In this document: positions 8,468-16,642 of the stretch, piece after piece | Layout: each line of letters begins with the position of its first letter | Position numbering within the stretch: the stretch's first letter is position 1 | NCBI RefSeq assembly: GCF_004353985.1 | Contig: NZ_SMOA01000018.1 | Location: 1 to 50,268 of the forward strand | From: Paracraurococcus ruber | Lineage (GTDB): Bacteria > Pseudomonadota > Alphaproteobacteria > Acetobacterales > Acetobacteraceae | Reading direction: 5' to 3' | DNA: 50,268 nucleotides | Position numbers and translations under genes: made by a program | The notes under the pieces: model-generated | The model's input: only the letters and a program-made list of their open reading frames with translations | Databases searched by the model: none | What the model was told of the DNA's origin: nothing

Positions 8468-9234
8468 AGGCGGTGATCCTGGCCGGCGGCCGCGGCACCC
8501 GCCTGTCCGAGGAGACGGCGCTGCGGCCGAAGCCGATGGTGGAGATCGGCGGCTGGCCCATCCTCTGGCACGTCATGAAGATCTACGCCGCGCATGGCGT
8601 CACCGACTTCGTCGTCTGCCTGGGCTACAAGGGCTGGATGATCAAGGAGTATTTCCTGAACTACCGGCTGCATGCCTCGGATCTCTCGATCGACCTGGCG
8701 GCCGGCAAGGTGGAGGTGCTGCGGCCCTCCGCCGAGCCCTGGCGCATCGCGCTGGTCGACACCGGGGAGGCGACGGAGACCGGCGGAAGGCTGCGGCGCA
8801 TCGCGCCCTATGTGGTGGACGAGCCGGAATTCTGCATGACCTATGGCGACGGCGTGGCAGATGTGGATGTCGGCGCGCAGCTGCGCTTCCATCGCGCGCA
8901 TGGCCGGCAGGCGACGGTGACGGCGGTGGTGCCGCCCGGCCGCTTCGGCGCCCTGGCCCGCGACGGCGACGCCGTCAGCAGCTTCACCGAGAAGCCGCCG
9001 GGCGATGGCGGCACCATCAATGGCGGCTTCTTCGTCCTCTCGCCGCGGGTGCTGGACCGCATCCCCGACGACGACACGAAATGGGAGGATGCCCCGCTGC
9101 GATCCCTGGCCCAGGACGGCGAACTCATGGCCTTCGACCATCGCGGCTTCTGGCAGCCGATGGACACGCTGCGCGACCGCGACCAGCTGGAACGCCTCTG
9201 GGCGGAGGGCCGCGCGCCCTGGCGGTGCTGGTGA
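8464..9234 (+). CDS. rfbF: Glucose-1-phosphate cytidylyltransferase
   Basis: 256 residues, GTG start overlapping the previous stop as GTGA. It makes CDP-glucose from CTP and glucose-1-phosphate. The nucleotidyltransferase signature AGGRGTRLSEET lies at residues 7-18, RPKPMVEIGG with the catalytic Lys near 23, and family-typical GYKGWMIKEYF near 57 and MTYGDGVADVD near 126. The segment GGFFVLSPRVLD and the final FWQPMDTLRDRDQLE match RfbF rather than dTDP- or UDP-glucose synthases. This sets the whole downstream pathway on the CDP carrier. It is the second gene of a tightly overlapped operon. Confidence 0.95.
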   Translation: MKAVILAGGRGTRLSEETALRPKPMVEIGGWPILWHVMKIYAAHGVTDFVVCLGYKGWMIKEYFLNYRLHASDLSIDLAAGKVEVLRPSAEPWRIALVDTGEATETGGRLRRIAPYVVDEPEFCMTYGDGVADVDVGAQLRFHRAHGRQATVTAVVPPGRFGALARDGDAVSSFTEKPPGDGGTINGGFFVLSPRVLDRIPDDDTKWEDAPLRSLAQDGELMAFDHRGFWQPMDTLRDRDQLERLWAEGRAPWRCW

Positions 9235-10286
9235 CCCCGCGCCGCGAATTCTGGCGGGGCCGGCGGGTGCTGGTCACCGGCCATACCGGCTTCAAGGGCA
9301 GCTGGCTCTGCCTGCTGCTGCACCGGCTGGGCGCCCAAGTGACCGGGATCGGGCTGGATCCCTATGCCGGGCCCACGGCCTTCGAGGCGCTGCGCATCGC
9401 CCCGCTGCTGCAGGCCGACCACCGGCTGGATGTGCGGGACGGCGCGGCCGTGGCGGCGATGCTGCGGGCCGCGCGGCCCGACCTGCTGCTGCACCTGGCG
9501 GCGCAACCCTTCGTCGGCCGCAGCTATCGCGAGCCGGCGGCGACCTTCGCCACCAACTGCACCGGCACCATCCATGTGCTGGACGCGCTGCGCGGGCTGG
9601 GCGGCGTCGCGGCGGCGGTCTTCATCACCTCCGACAAGGTGTACCGCAACGACGGCGCCGGCCGCGCCTTCCTGGAGGACGACCCGCTGGGCGGGCATGA
9701 TCCCTACAGCGCGTCCAAGGCGGCGGCGGAGGCGGCCGTGCAGTCCTGGCGCGCCAGCTTCGCCGCGGACCTGCCGCCGATCGCCACCGCCCGCGCCGGC
9801 AACGTCATCGGCGGCGGCGATTTCGGCGAGCAGCGCATCATCCCCGACCTGGTCCGCGCCGAGATGGCGGGGCAGGCGCTGCTGCTGCGCCGCCCCGACG
9901 CCACCCGGCCCTTCCAGCATGTGCTGGACGTGCTGCGCGGCTACCTGATGCTGGCGGAACGCCTGGCCGGGGCGACGGCCGACGCCCCGTCGGCATTGAA
10001 TTTCGGCCCGCTGGATGGCGAGATCCGCGTGCGGGACCTGCTCGTGCATTGGCAGGCCGCGACGGGCGTGCCGGTGGCCTGGCGGCAGGAGGAGGGGCCG
10101 ATCATGGCGGAGGCGCCTCGGCTCGGCCTCGACTCCACCCTGGCGATGCGCGTGCTCGGCTGGCGCCCGGCGCTCTCCACGCCCGAGGCCATCGCCGAGA
10201 CCGCCCGCTGGTATGCTACCTGGCGTGCCGGCGCGGATGCGCGGGCGCATGCGCTGGCGGCGATCGACCGGCTGGTGCCGGCATGA
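9231..10286 (+). CDS. rfbG: CDP-glucose 4,6-dehydratase
   Basis: 351 residues from the GTG at 9231 (GTGA overlap with rfbF); a GTG six bases earlier is also possible. It converts CDP-glucose to CDP-4-dehydro-6-deoxyglucose using bound NAD. The Rossmann motif TGHTGFKGSWL lies near residues 16-26, the catalytic Ser/Asp region TSDKVYRND near 133, and the YSASK Tyr/Lys pair near 159. The C-terminal NFGPLDGEIRVRDL segment and the GWRPALS ending are typical of RfbG. Length is normal. Product identity follows from the family and from the neighbouring rfbF. Confidence 0.95.
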   Translation: MTPRREFWRGRRVLVTGHTGFKGSWLCLLLHRLGAQVTGIGLDPYAGPTAFEALRIAPLLQADHRLDVRDGAAVAAMLRAARPDLLLHLAAQPFVGRSYREPAATFATNCTGTIHVLDALRGLGGVAAAVFITSDKVYRNDGAGRAFLEDDPLGGHDPYSASKAAAEAAVQSWRASFAADLPPIATARAGNVIGGGDFGEQRIIPDLVRAEMAGQALLLRRPDATRPFQHVLDVLRGYLMLAERLAGATADAPSALNFGPLDGEIRVRDLLVHWQAATGVPVAWRQEEGPIMAEAPRLGLDSTLAMRVLGWRPALSTPEAIAETARWYATWRAGADARAHALAAIDRLVPA

Positions 10287-11527
10287 GCGGGTCGCGCCCG
10301 GTCACCGCCTGCCGCGCCTGCGGCGGCAGGCTGGGGCTCGAATTCTGCGACCTGGGCGCCATGGCGGTGGCGAACAGCTATGTCCCGCCGGAGCGCGCCG
10401 CGGCGCCCGACCCGGCCTTCCCGCTGCGCTGCATGGTCTGCGAGGACTGCCGCCTGGTGCAGCTCGACACCGTGGTGGATGAGCGCGGGATCTTCAGCGA
10501 CTACGCCTATCTCTCCTCCATGTCCTCCACCTGGCTGGACCATGCCGCGCGCTTCTGCGCGGCGATGGTCGCGCGGCTGGGCCTGGGGCCCGCCAGCTTC
10601 GTGGTGGAGGTGGCCAGCAACGATGGCTACCTGCTGCGGAACTTCGTCGCCGCCGGCATCCCCTGCCTGGGCGTCGAGCCGGCCGCGAACGTGGCGGCGA
10701 TCGCCCAGGCCGCCGGCATACCGACCGAGGCGCGCTTCTTCGGCCGTGCCGCCGCGCGCGACATCCTGGCCGCGCGCGGCACTGCCGACCTGGTGGTGGC
10801 GAACAACGTGCTGGCGCATGTCCCTGACCTGGACGACTTCATCGGCGGCCTGGCGTTGCTGGCTGGGGCGCGGGGCGTGGTCTCGATCGAGGCGCCGCAC
10901 CTGGTCGCGCTGGTGGATGGCGTGCAGTTCGACACGATCTACCACGAGCATTATGCCTACTGGTCCCTGCTGGCGATGGAAGCGGCGCTGGCGCGGCATG
11001 GCTTGCGCGTGTTCGAGGTGGAGCGGCTGCCGACCCATGGCGGCTCCCTGCGCGTGCTGGCCTCCGCCGCCGCGCAGCCCGTCGGCGCGGGGCTGCTGGA
11101 TGTGCGGGCGGAGGAAGCGGCGCGCGGCCTGTCCGCCGATGCCTTCTACCGGGGCTTCGGGCCGCGCGTCCGCGCGGTGCTGGACGGGCTGCGCGCCTGG
11201 CTGGCGGATGCGCGCGCCGGGGGGCGGCGGGTCTGCGCCTATGGCGCCGCGGCCAAGGGCAACACGCTGCTGAACGCCGCCCGCGTCACCGCCGCCGATA
11301 TCCTGGCGGTGGCCGACCGCAGCCCGGAGAAGCAGGGGCGCTTGCTGCCGGGCAGCCGCATCCCGGTGGTCTCGCCGGAGGCGCTGCTGGCCCTGGCGCC
11401 GGACGACATCCTGATCCTGCCCTGGAACATCGAGGCCGAGGTGACGCGGCAGTTGCGCGGTGCCGGCCATCGCGGCCGCCTGGCCGTCGCGGTGCCGGCG
11501 ATGCGCGTGCAGGATCGGCTGGCGTGA
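10283..11527 (+). CDS. Nucleotide-sugar C-methyltransferase (NovU/TylC3-type)
   Basis: 414 residues, ATGA overlap with rfbG. An N-terminal zinc-binding domain has CRAC (C10, C13) and CEDC (C53, C56). The SAM-binding motif EVASNDGYLL begins near residue 109, IYHEHYAYW lies near 220, and a C-terminal domain holds AYGAAAKGNTLLN and LPWNI. Proteins of this architecture add a methyl group from SAM to C3 or C5 of 4-keto-6-deoxy sugars. The substrate here is likely the CDP-4-keto-6-deoxyhexose made by RfbFG. Whether methylation is at C3 or C5 cannot be read from the sequence. A degenerate paralogue lies at 1223-2368. Confidence 0.9.
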   Translation: MSGSRPVTACRACGGRLGLEFCDLGAMAVANSYVPPERAAAPDPAFPLRCMVCEDCRLVQLDTVVDERGIFSDYAYLSSMSSTWLDHAARFCAAMVARLGLGPASFVVEVASNDGYLLRNFVAAGIPCLGVEPAANVAAIAQAAGIPTEARFFGRAAARDILAARGTADLVVANNVLAHVPDLDDFIGGLALLAGARGVVSIEAPHLVALVDGVQFDTIYHEHYAYWSLLAMEAALARHGLRVFEVERLPTHGGSLRVLASAAAQPVGAGLLDVRAEEAARGLSADAFYRGFGPRVRAVLDGLRAWLADARAGGRRVCAYGAAAKGNTLLNAARVTAADILAVADRSPEKQGRLLPGSRIPVVSPEALLALAPDDILILPWNIEAEVTRQLRGAGHRGRLAVAVPAMRVQDRLA

Positions 11528-12051
11528 TCCTGCGGCCCACCGCCATTGCCGGCGTGGTCGAGGTGCGGGCGGAGCCCGCCGAGGATGCCCGCGGACGCTT
11601 CGTGCGGACCTGGTGCGCCGGGGAATTCGCCGCCGCCGGCCTGGACTTCCGCCCGTACCAGATCAGCCTGTCGGAGAATCCGCGCCGGCACACGCTGCGC
11701 GGCCTGCACTATCAGGACCCGCCGGCGGTGGAGCGCAAGCTGATCCGCTGCCTGCGCGGCGCGGTGCTGGACGTGGCGGTGGACCTGCGGCGGGACTCGC
11801 CGACCTGGCGGCGCTGGGTGGCGGTGGAACTGGACGCCGCGCGCCACAATGCGCTGTTCATCCCGCAGGGCTGCGCGCATGGCTTCCTGACGCTGACCGG
11901 GGATGCCTGGCTGGAGTACCTGATCGACGCGCCCTACGTCCCCGGCACGGCGCGCGGCGTGCGATGGGACGACCCGGCCTTCGGCATCGCATGGCCGGCG
12001 GCGCCGGCGGTGATCTCCGACCGGGACCGGGACTGGCCGCGCTATGCCTGA
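11524..12051 (+). CDS. dTDP-4-dehydrorhamnose 3,5-epimerase (RmlC) family sugar epimerase
   Basis: 175 residues, GTG start overlapping the methyltransferase stop. The cupin core is intact: LRGLHYQDPP with the catalytic His near residue 62, the Lys in ERKLIR, the IPQGCAHGFLTL strand, and the active-site Tyr in APYVPGTARGVRWDDP. RmlC enzymes invert C3 and/or C5 next to a 4-keto group. In this operon the substrate should be a CDP-4-keto sugar, before or after methylation, as NovW acts in noviose synthesis. A true dTDP-rhamnose role is less likely because rmlA, rmlB and rmlD partners are absent here. Confidence 0.9.
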   Translation: MILRPTAIAGVVEVRAEPAEDARGRFVRTWCAGEFAAAGLDFRPYQISLSENPRRHTLRGLHYQDPPAVERKLIRCLRGAVLDVAVDLRRDSPTWRRWVAVELDAARHNALFIPQGCAHGFLTLTGDAWLEYLIDAPYVPGTARGVRWDDPAFGIAWPAAPAVISDRDRDWPRYA

Positions 12052-12943
12052 ACGCCTGCTGCTGACGGGCGCCAGCGGCTTCGTTGGGCGGCAATTGGCG
12101 GCGCCGCTGGCGGCGCGCGGCTTCGAGGTGCATGCGGTGGCGCGCCGCCCGGGGGACGGCGCGGCGCGGTGGCACGCGGCGGACCTGCTCGACGAGGCCG
12201 CGATGCGCGCGCTGCTGCGCGAGGTGCGGCCGGCGGTGCTGGTGCATGCCGCCTGGTATGTGGCGCATGGTGCCTTCTGGACCGCGCCCGAGAATGCCGC
12301 CTGGGTCGAGGCGTCCGCCGCGCTGGGCGCGGAATTCGCCGCGCTGGGCGGCCGGCGGCTGGTCGGTCTCGGCAGTTGCGCGGAATACGACTGGGAGGAC
12401 CCGGACCCGACGCCCTGGCCGGAGACGCGCCGCATCTTGCCGGCCACGCCCTATGGCCGCGCCAAGGCGGAGCTTGCCTCGCGCTGGTCGGCGCTGGGGA
12501 AGCGATACGGCCTGTCCGTGGCCTGGGCGCGGCTGTTCCACCTGTTCGGGCCCGGCGAGCATCCCGAGCGGCTTGTCCCCGCCGTCCTGCTCGCCTTGCA
12601 GGAGGGCCGGGAGGCGCTGGTCGCCTCCGGCCGGCCGGTGCGGGACTTCCTCGGGACGCCGCAGGCCGGGCGTGCCCTGGCGGCGCTGGCGGCGAGTGCC
12701 GCGACCGGGCCGGTGAACATCGCGTCCGGCCAGCCCCTCGCCATCCGCGCACTCGTGCAGGCCATCGCGCGCCTCGCCGGCCGCCCGGACCTGCTGCGGC
12801 TGGGCGCGCTGCCGGACCGCCCGGGCGAGCCCCCCTTCATCACCGCCGACATCACGCGATTGCGGCGGGACGTCGGCTTCACGGAGCGCGTCGACCTGCA
12901 GGGCGCGCTGCTCGGGCTCCTGCCCGGGCAGCGACGACCCTGA
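12044..12943 (+). CDS. NAD(P)-dependent epimerase/dehydratase (SDR), probable 4-keto-sugar reductase
   Basis: 299 residues; overlaps the epimerase gene by 8 bases. The extended SDR fold is clear: TGASGFVGRQL near residues 8-18, an active-site Ser region SCAEYDW near 110, YGRAKAE with the catalytic Tyr/Lys near 139-143, and ARLFHLFGPGEHPERLVP near 164. As the last gene of the CDP-sugar operon it most likely reduces the C4 keto group and fixes the final sugar, like NovS or RfbJ-type reductases. Epimerase activity is the alternative. A terminator-like pair of hairpins follows. Confidence 0.85.
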   Translation: MPERLLLTGASGFVGRQLAAPLAARGFEVHAVARRPGDGAARWHAADLLDEAAMRALLREVRPAVLVHAAWYVAHGAFWTAPENAAWVEASAALGAEFAALGGRRLVGLGSCAEYDWEDPDPTPWPETRRILPATPYGRAKAELASRWSALGKRYGLSVAWARLFHLFGPGEHPERLVPAVLLALQEGREALVASGRPVRDFLGTPQAGRALAALAASAATGPVNIASGQPLAIRALVQAIARLAGRPDLLRLGALPDRPGEPPFITADITRLRRDVGFTERVDLQGALLGLLPGQRRP

Positions 12944-12946
12944 CGC

Positions 12947-13012
12947 CCGAGGGGCCCGCGGGCCGTTCGGCCCTCGGTGGGGAGGCCTGAGCGCCAAGGT
13001 CCCCTCAGGCCT
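12947..13012. terminator. Pair of inverted repeats between convergent genes, likely bidirectional terminator
   Basis: The first hairpin has arms CCGAGGG (12947-12953) and CCCTCGG (12971-12977), extendable with a bulge. The second has perfect 9-base arms AGGCCTGAG (12983-12991) and CTCAGGCCT (13004-13012), the latter overlapping the tetR stop. Their position between two convergent genes supports termination, although no T-runs are seen. Confidence 0.5.
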
Positions 13013-13613
13013 GGTGCTGACGCCGCAGGATCCCGTTGAGCGCCAGGGCGGTATGGAGCGCCACCAGCTCCTCCTTCCCCAGCCTTCCATCCGGCCGGTA
13101 CCAGCTGCAGATGCCGGTGAGCATCGCCAGCATGGCATAGGCCGTCACCGCGACGTCCGGCACGCTGAGGAGCCCGGCCGCCACGCCTTCCCGCAGCAGC
13201 GCGGTCAGCCGTGCCTCATAGGCGCTGCGCAGCGCGACGATGCGGGCGCGGTTCTCCGGCTCCAGCGCGCGCAGCTCGGAATTGGCGATGGCGATCTCCT
13301 CGCGCCGTTCCATGTGGTACAGCACGTGGTGGTCGAGGAAGGCGCGCAGCCGGTCCATCAGCGCCGGCCCGGCCGCGTCCAGCGCCGCATCCGTGCCGGC
13401 CAGCAAGGCGGCCATGTGGTCCTGCATCAGGTCGAACAGCAGCGCCTGCTTGCTGTCGATGTGGTTGTAGAGCGAGCCGGGCTGGATGCCGACCTCGGCC
13501 GCCAGGTCGCGCAGGTTCATGGCGGCGAAGCCCTGCCGGTAGATCAGGCCGGTGGCTGCGGCGCGGATGGCCGCATGCGTGCGCGCGCCGTTCGAGCCCG
13601 TGGTGCGGGCCAT
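13005..13613 (-). CDS. TetR/AcrR family transcriptional regulator
   Basis: 202 residues on the minus strand, ATG at 13613 preceded by GGGAGAGG. The N-terminal DNA-binding domain (about residues 14-60) has the typical helix-turn-helix: MNLRDLAAEVGIQPGSLYNHIDSKQALL. The C-terminal helical domain resembles the short-chain/fatty-acyl-CoA-responsive TetR group, a weak inference. It diverges from an eleven-gene transport and acyl-CoA operon, and the shared intergenic region holds a 16-bp palindrome. Regulation of that operon, with a CoA ester as likely inducer, is the simplest reading. Confidence 0.92.
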   Translation of the reverse strand: MARTTGSNGARTHAAIRAAATGLIYRQGFAAMNLRDLAAEVGIQPGSLYNHIDSKQALLFDLMQDHMAALLAGTDAALDAAGPALMDRLRAFLDHHVLYHMERREEIAIANSELRALEPENRARIVALRSAYEARLTALLREGVAAGLLSVPDVAVTAYAMLAMLTGICSWYRPDGRLGKEELVALHTALALNGILRRQHQA

Positions 13614-13665
13614 CGCCTCTCCCGTCTCGCTTCCTCGCCGGCCCGAGCCTTCGCCGGCCCGGGGC

Positions 13666-13695
13666 TTGCGGTCAATGGAAAAACGAACGTATGTT
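13666..13695 (+). promoter_or_regulatory. Possible promoter for the acyl-CoA/ABC transporter operon
   Basis: A TTGCGG hexamer (13666-13671) and a TATGTT hexamer (13690-13695) are 18 bases apart, in the only AT-richer patch of the tetR/operon intergenic region. The -10 is only a partial match, so this is tentative. It overlaps the candidate operator, as expected for repression. Confidence 0.35.
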
Positions 13696-13696
13696 T
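13681..13696. promoter_or_regulatory. Candidate TetR operator, 16-bp imperfect palindrome
   Basis: AAACGAACGTATGTTT reads AAAC-ga-ACGT-at-GTTT; 12 of 16 positions agree with its reverse complement, centred on ACGT. Size, symmetry and position, 68 bases from the tetR start and upstream of the divergent operon, fit a TetR dimer site. Not proven. Confidence 0.5.
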
Positions 13697-13736
13697 ACTT
13701 CCAGCCCGGCGGCAAGCCCGGGCAGGGAGGCAATCG

Positions 13737-13796
13737 ATGGCGCAGAGGCCTGTCCAGGGCATGCGGGGTGCGACGGGCATCGCTCATGGCGGCTGA
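13737..13796 (+). CDS. Possible 19-residue leader peptide upstream of the LivG-type gene
   Basis: An ATG at 13737 follows a strong GGGAGG site (13725-13730) with a six-base gap and encodes 19 residues starting MAQRPVQGM. Its TGA (13794-13796) overlaps the start region of the next gene at 13786, which has no good site of its own. It could therefore provide translational coupling. No conservation evidence is available, so it may be chance. Confidence 0.25.
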   Translation: MAQRPVQGMRGATGIAHGG

Positions 13797-14685
13797 CGCC
13801 TCACCCACCGCTGTCGCGCCCGCGAGACCCGACCCGACCGGGCCGGGCCGCCACGCAGGCGAGGCGCAAGGGCCGCCGGCGGCACCCATCCTGGCCGCGG
13901 AGCATGTCACGCTGCGCTTCGGCGGCGTGCGGGCGCTGACCGACGTGTCCTTCGAGGTGCGGCGCGGCGAGGTCTTTTCGATCATCGGGCCGAACGGCGC
14001 CGGCAAGACCTCCATGGTCAACTGCATCTCCGGCCGCTACCGCCCGACCGAGGGGGCGATCCGCTTCGACGGAAAGGACATCACCCGGTTGCCGACGCGC
14101 AAGCGCGCCGGCATCGGCATCGGCCGCACCTTCCAGAACCTGGCGCTGTTCGGCCACATGACCGTGCTGGACAACATCATGGTCGGCCGCCACCACCTGC
14201 TGCGGCACGGCTTCTGGACCGGCATGCCCTACTGGCTGCTCGGCGCGCAGCGGGAGGAGATCGCGCACCGGCGCGAGGTCGAGGAGATCATCGACTTCCT
14301 CGAGATCCAGCATGTCCGCAAGGCGACCGCCGGCACGCTGAGCTACGGGCTGCGCAAGCGGGTGGAACTGGCCCGCGCGGTCGCCCTGAAGCCCAAGCTG
14401 ATCCTGCTGGACGAGCCGATGGCGGGCATGAACCTCGAGGAGAAGGAGGACATGGCCCGCTTCATTCTCGACCTCAACGAGGAATGGGGCATGACCGTGC
14501 TGATGATCGAGCACGACATGGGCGTGGTGATGGACATCTCGCACCGCGTCATGGTGCTGGATTTCGGCCGCAAGATCGCCGAGGGCACGCCGGAGGCGGT
14601 GCTCGCCGACCCGCATGTGCGCCGCGCCTATCTCGGCGAGGCGGATGAGGTCGTGCACGACGTCGACGAGCCGGCCGTCGCATGA
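13786..14685 (+). CDS. ABC transporter ATP-binding protein, LivG type
   Basis: 299 residues from the ATG at 13786; a GTG at 13768 is an alternative. After about 34 low-complexity residues the ABC domain begins. Walker A GPNGAGKT lies at 68-75, the signature region LSYGLRKRVELARA near 185, Walker B LILLDEP near 204, and the switch His in IEHDMG near 243. The LSYGLRKR signature and the C-terminal extension ending in AYLGE are typical of LivG. It energises a branched-chain-amino-acid-type importer whose permeases and binding protein follow. It is first in an eleven-gene operon divergent from tetR. Confidence 0.93.
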   Translation: MAADASPTAVAPARPDPTGPGRHAGEAQGPPAAPILAAEHVTLRFGGVRALTDVSFEVRRGEVFSIIGPNGAGKTSMVNCISGRYRPTEGAIRFDGKDITRLPTRKRAGIGIGRTFQNLALFGHMTVLDNIMVGRHHLLRHGFWTGMPYWLLGAQREEIAHRREVEEIIDFLEIQHVRKATAGTLSYGLRKRVELARAVALKPKLILLDEPMAGMNLEEKEDMARFILDLNEEWGMTVLMIEHDMGVVMDISHRVMVLDFGRKIAEGTPEAVLADPHVRRAYLGEADEVVHDVDEPAVA

Positions 14686-16637
14686 CCCGGCCCGATGGTC
14701 CAAGCGCCGAGGGGCGCGGAGAGCCGGGTCGGACCGCGGAGGGCGCCGCCGACACCCTGCCCAAGCTGCTTGTCCGCAACGCCCGTGCGCACCCGCGCGA
14801 CGTGGCGCTGCGCGAGAAGCAGTTCGGCATCTGGCGGAGCTTCACCTGGGCGGAGTACGAGGCGCGGACGCGCGCCTTCGCGCTCGGCCTGCAGCGGCTC
14901 GGGCTCGGCGCCGGCGACGTCATCGGGCTGATCGGCGACAACCGGCCGGACTGGGTGATGGGCGAGATCGCGGCGCATGCCATCGGCGCCCGCAGCCTGG
15001 GCGTCTATCGCGACGCGCTGGAGGAGGAGGTGGCCTACCTGCTGGAATTCGCCTCGGCCAAGGCGGTGATCGCCGAGGACGAGGAGCAGGTCGACAAGCT
15101 GCTCAACATCGGCGACCGGCTGCCGGCGCTGCGCCACATCATCTTTTGCGACCCGCGCGGGATGCGCAAGCACGAGGACCCGCGCCTGCTGCCGGTGACC
15201 GAGCTGGTCGCGCTGGGCGAGGCGGCGCATCGCGCGGACCCCGAGGCCTGGGCGCGGCTGGTGGCCGCGACGCGTGGCGAGGAGGTGGCGATCCTCTGCA
15301 CCACCTCCGGCACCACGGCGCGGCCGAAGCTGGCCATGCTGACCGGCGGGGCGATGGTGCGGCATTGCGCCGCCTATCTCACGGCCGATCCGAAGGGGCC
15401 GGAGGACGAATATGTCTCCGTCCTGCCGCTGCCCTGGATCATGGAGCAGATCTACGCCATCGGCTGGGGGCTGCTGGCCCGGATGAAGGTGAACTTCGTC
15501 GAGGAGCCGGAGACCATGATGGCCGATTTCCGCGAGATCGGCCCCACCTTCGTGCTGTTCGCCCCGCGCGTCTGGGAAGCCCTGGCGGCGGAGGTGCGCG
15601 CCAAGGTCATGGACGCCAGCCCGCTGAAGCGCCGCATCTACGAGATGGGCACGCGGCTGGGACTGGAGGCGCTGGACCAGGGCCGGCGCTCCAGCCTCGC
15701 GGACCAGCTGGTCTTCCGCGCGCTGCGTGACCGGCTGGGCTTCACCCGGCTGCGCAGCGCGGCCACCGGCGGCGCGGCGCTGGGCCCCGACACCTTCCGC
15801 TTCTTCCAGGCCATGGGCGTGCCGCTGCGGCAGATCTACGGCCAGACCGAGACGCTGGGCGCCTACACCGTGCACCGCCCGGGGGAGGTGAACCAGGACA
15901 CGGTCGGCGTCGCCTTCACCGACGAGATCGAGACCCGCATCCTGGACCCGGATCCGAACGGGTTGGGCGAGATCGTCACCCGGCATCCCAACATGTTCGC
16001 CGGCTATTTCGGCGTGGCGGAGACCGGCGACCTGCGCGAGGGCTGGCTGCACACCGGCGATGCCGGCTATGTCGACAAGGCCGGCCACCTGGTGGTGATC
16101 GACCGCGTGAAGGACATGGCCACCACCAGCCGCGGCGACCGCTTCTCGCCCCAGTACATCGAGAACAAGCTGAAATTCAGCCCCTATGTCGCGGAAGCGG
16201 TGGTGCTGGGGGACGCGAGGCCGCACCTGGCGGCGATGATCTGCATCCGCTTCCCCATCGTCTCCAAATGGGCGGAGCGCAACCGCATCGCCTTCACCAC
16301 CTACACGGACCTCGCCTCCCGCCCCGAGGTGACCGAGTTGCTGCGGCAGGAGGTCGAGAAGGTGAACGCCACCCTGCCGGCGCCGCAGCGCATCCAGGAC
16401 TTCCTGCTGCTCTACAAGGAGCTGGACGCGGATGACGAGGAGCTGACCCGCACCCGCAAGGTCCGCCGCGGCGTGATCAACGAGAAATATGGCGGGATCA
16501 TCGAGGCGATGTATCGCGGCGACGCCGCCATCCCGGTGGACACCACCATCGCCTTCCAGGACGGCACGAAGCAGCGCATCCGGACCACGCTGAAGGTGGT
16601 CTCCATGCGCCAGCCCATCGCCATGGCAGCGGAGTAG
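14682..16637 (+). CDS. AMP-dependent acyl-CoA synthetase, long-chain (FAA1) type
   Basis: 651 residues, ATGA overlap with the LivG gene. The adenylation fold is complete: the P-loop CTTSGTTARPKLAM near residue 207 (a subfamily variant of the usual SGTTGxPKG), YGQTET near 386, WLHTGDAGYVD near 455 and the VIDRVKDM hinge near 468. Enzymes of this type activate carboxylic acids to CoA thioesters via an acyl-AMP. FAA1-like members placed inside Liv-type operons occur widely, but their substrates are mostly unproven. Context suggests it activates the imported compound. Confidence 0.9.
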   Translation: MTRPDGPSAEGRGEPGRTAEGAADTLPKLLVRNARAHPRDVALREKQFGIWRSFTWAEYEARTRAFALGLQRLGLGAGDVIGLIGDNRPDWVMGEIAAHAIGARSLGVYRDALEEEVAYLLEFASAKAVIAEDEEQVDKLLNIGDRLPALRHIIFCDPRGMRKHEDPRLLPVTELVALGEAAHRADPEAWARLVAATRGEEVAILCTTSGTTARPKLAMLTGGAMVRHCAAYLTADPKGPEDEYVSVLPLPWIMEQIYAIGWGLLARMKVNFVEEPETMMADFREIGPTFVLFAPRVWEALAAEVRAKVMDASPLKRRIYEMGTRLGLEALDQGRRSSLADQLVFRALRDRLGFTRLRSAATGGAALGPDTFRFFQAMGVPLRQIYGQTETLGAYTVHRPGEVNQDTVGVAFTDEIETRILDPDPNGLGEIVTRHPNMFAGYFGVAETGDLREGWLHTGDAGYVDKAGHLVVIDRVKDMATTSRGDRFSPQYIENKLKFSPYVAEAVVLGDARPHLAAMICIRFPIVSKWAERNRIAFTTYTDLASRPEVTELLRQEVEKVNATLPAPQRIQDFLLLYKELDADDEELTRTRKVRRGVINEKYGGIIEAMYRGDAAIPVDTTIAFQDGTKQRIRTTLKVVSMRQPIAMAAE

Positions 16638-16642
16638 CCCAC

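Noticed and set aside
11524-12051. dTDP-rhamnose biosynthesis gene rmlC
   Set aside because: The epimerase family fits, but rmlA, rmlB and rmlD are absent and the adjacent enzymes are CDP-specific RfbF and RfbG.
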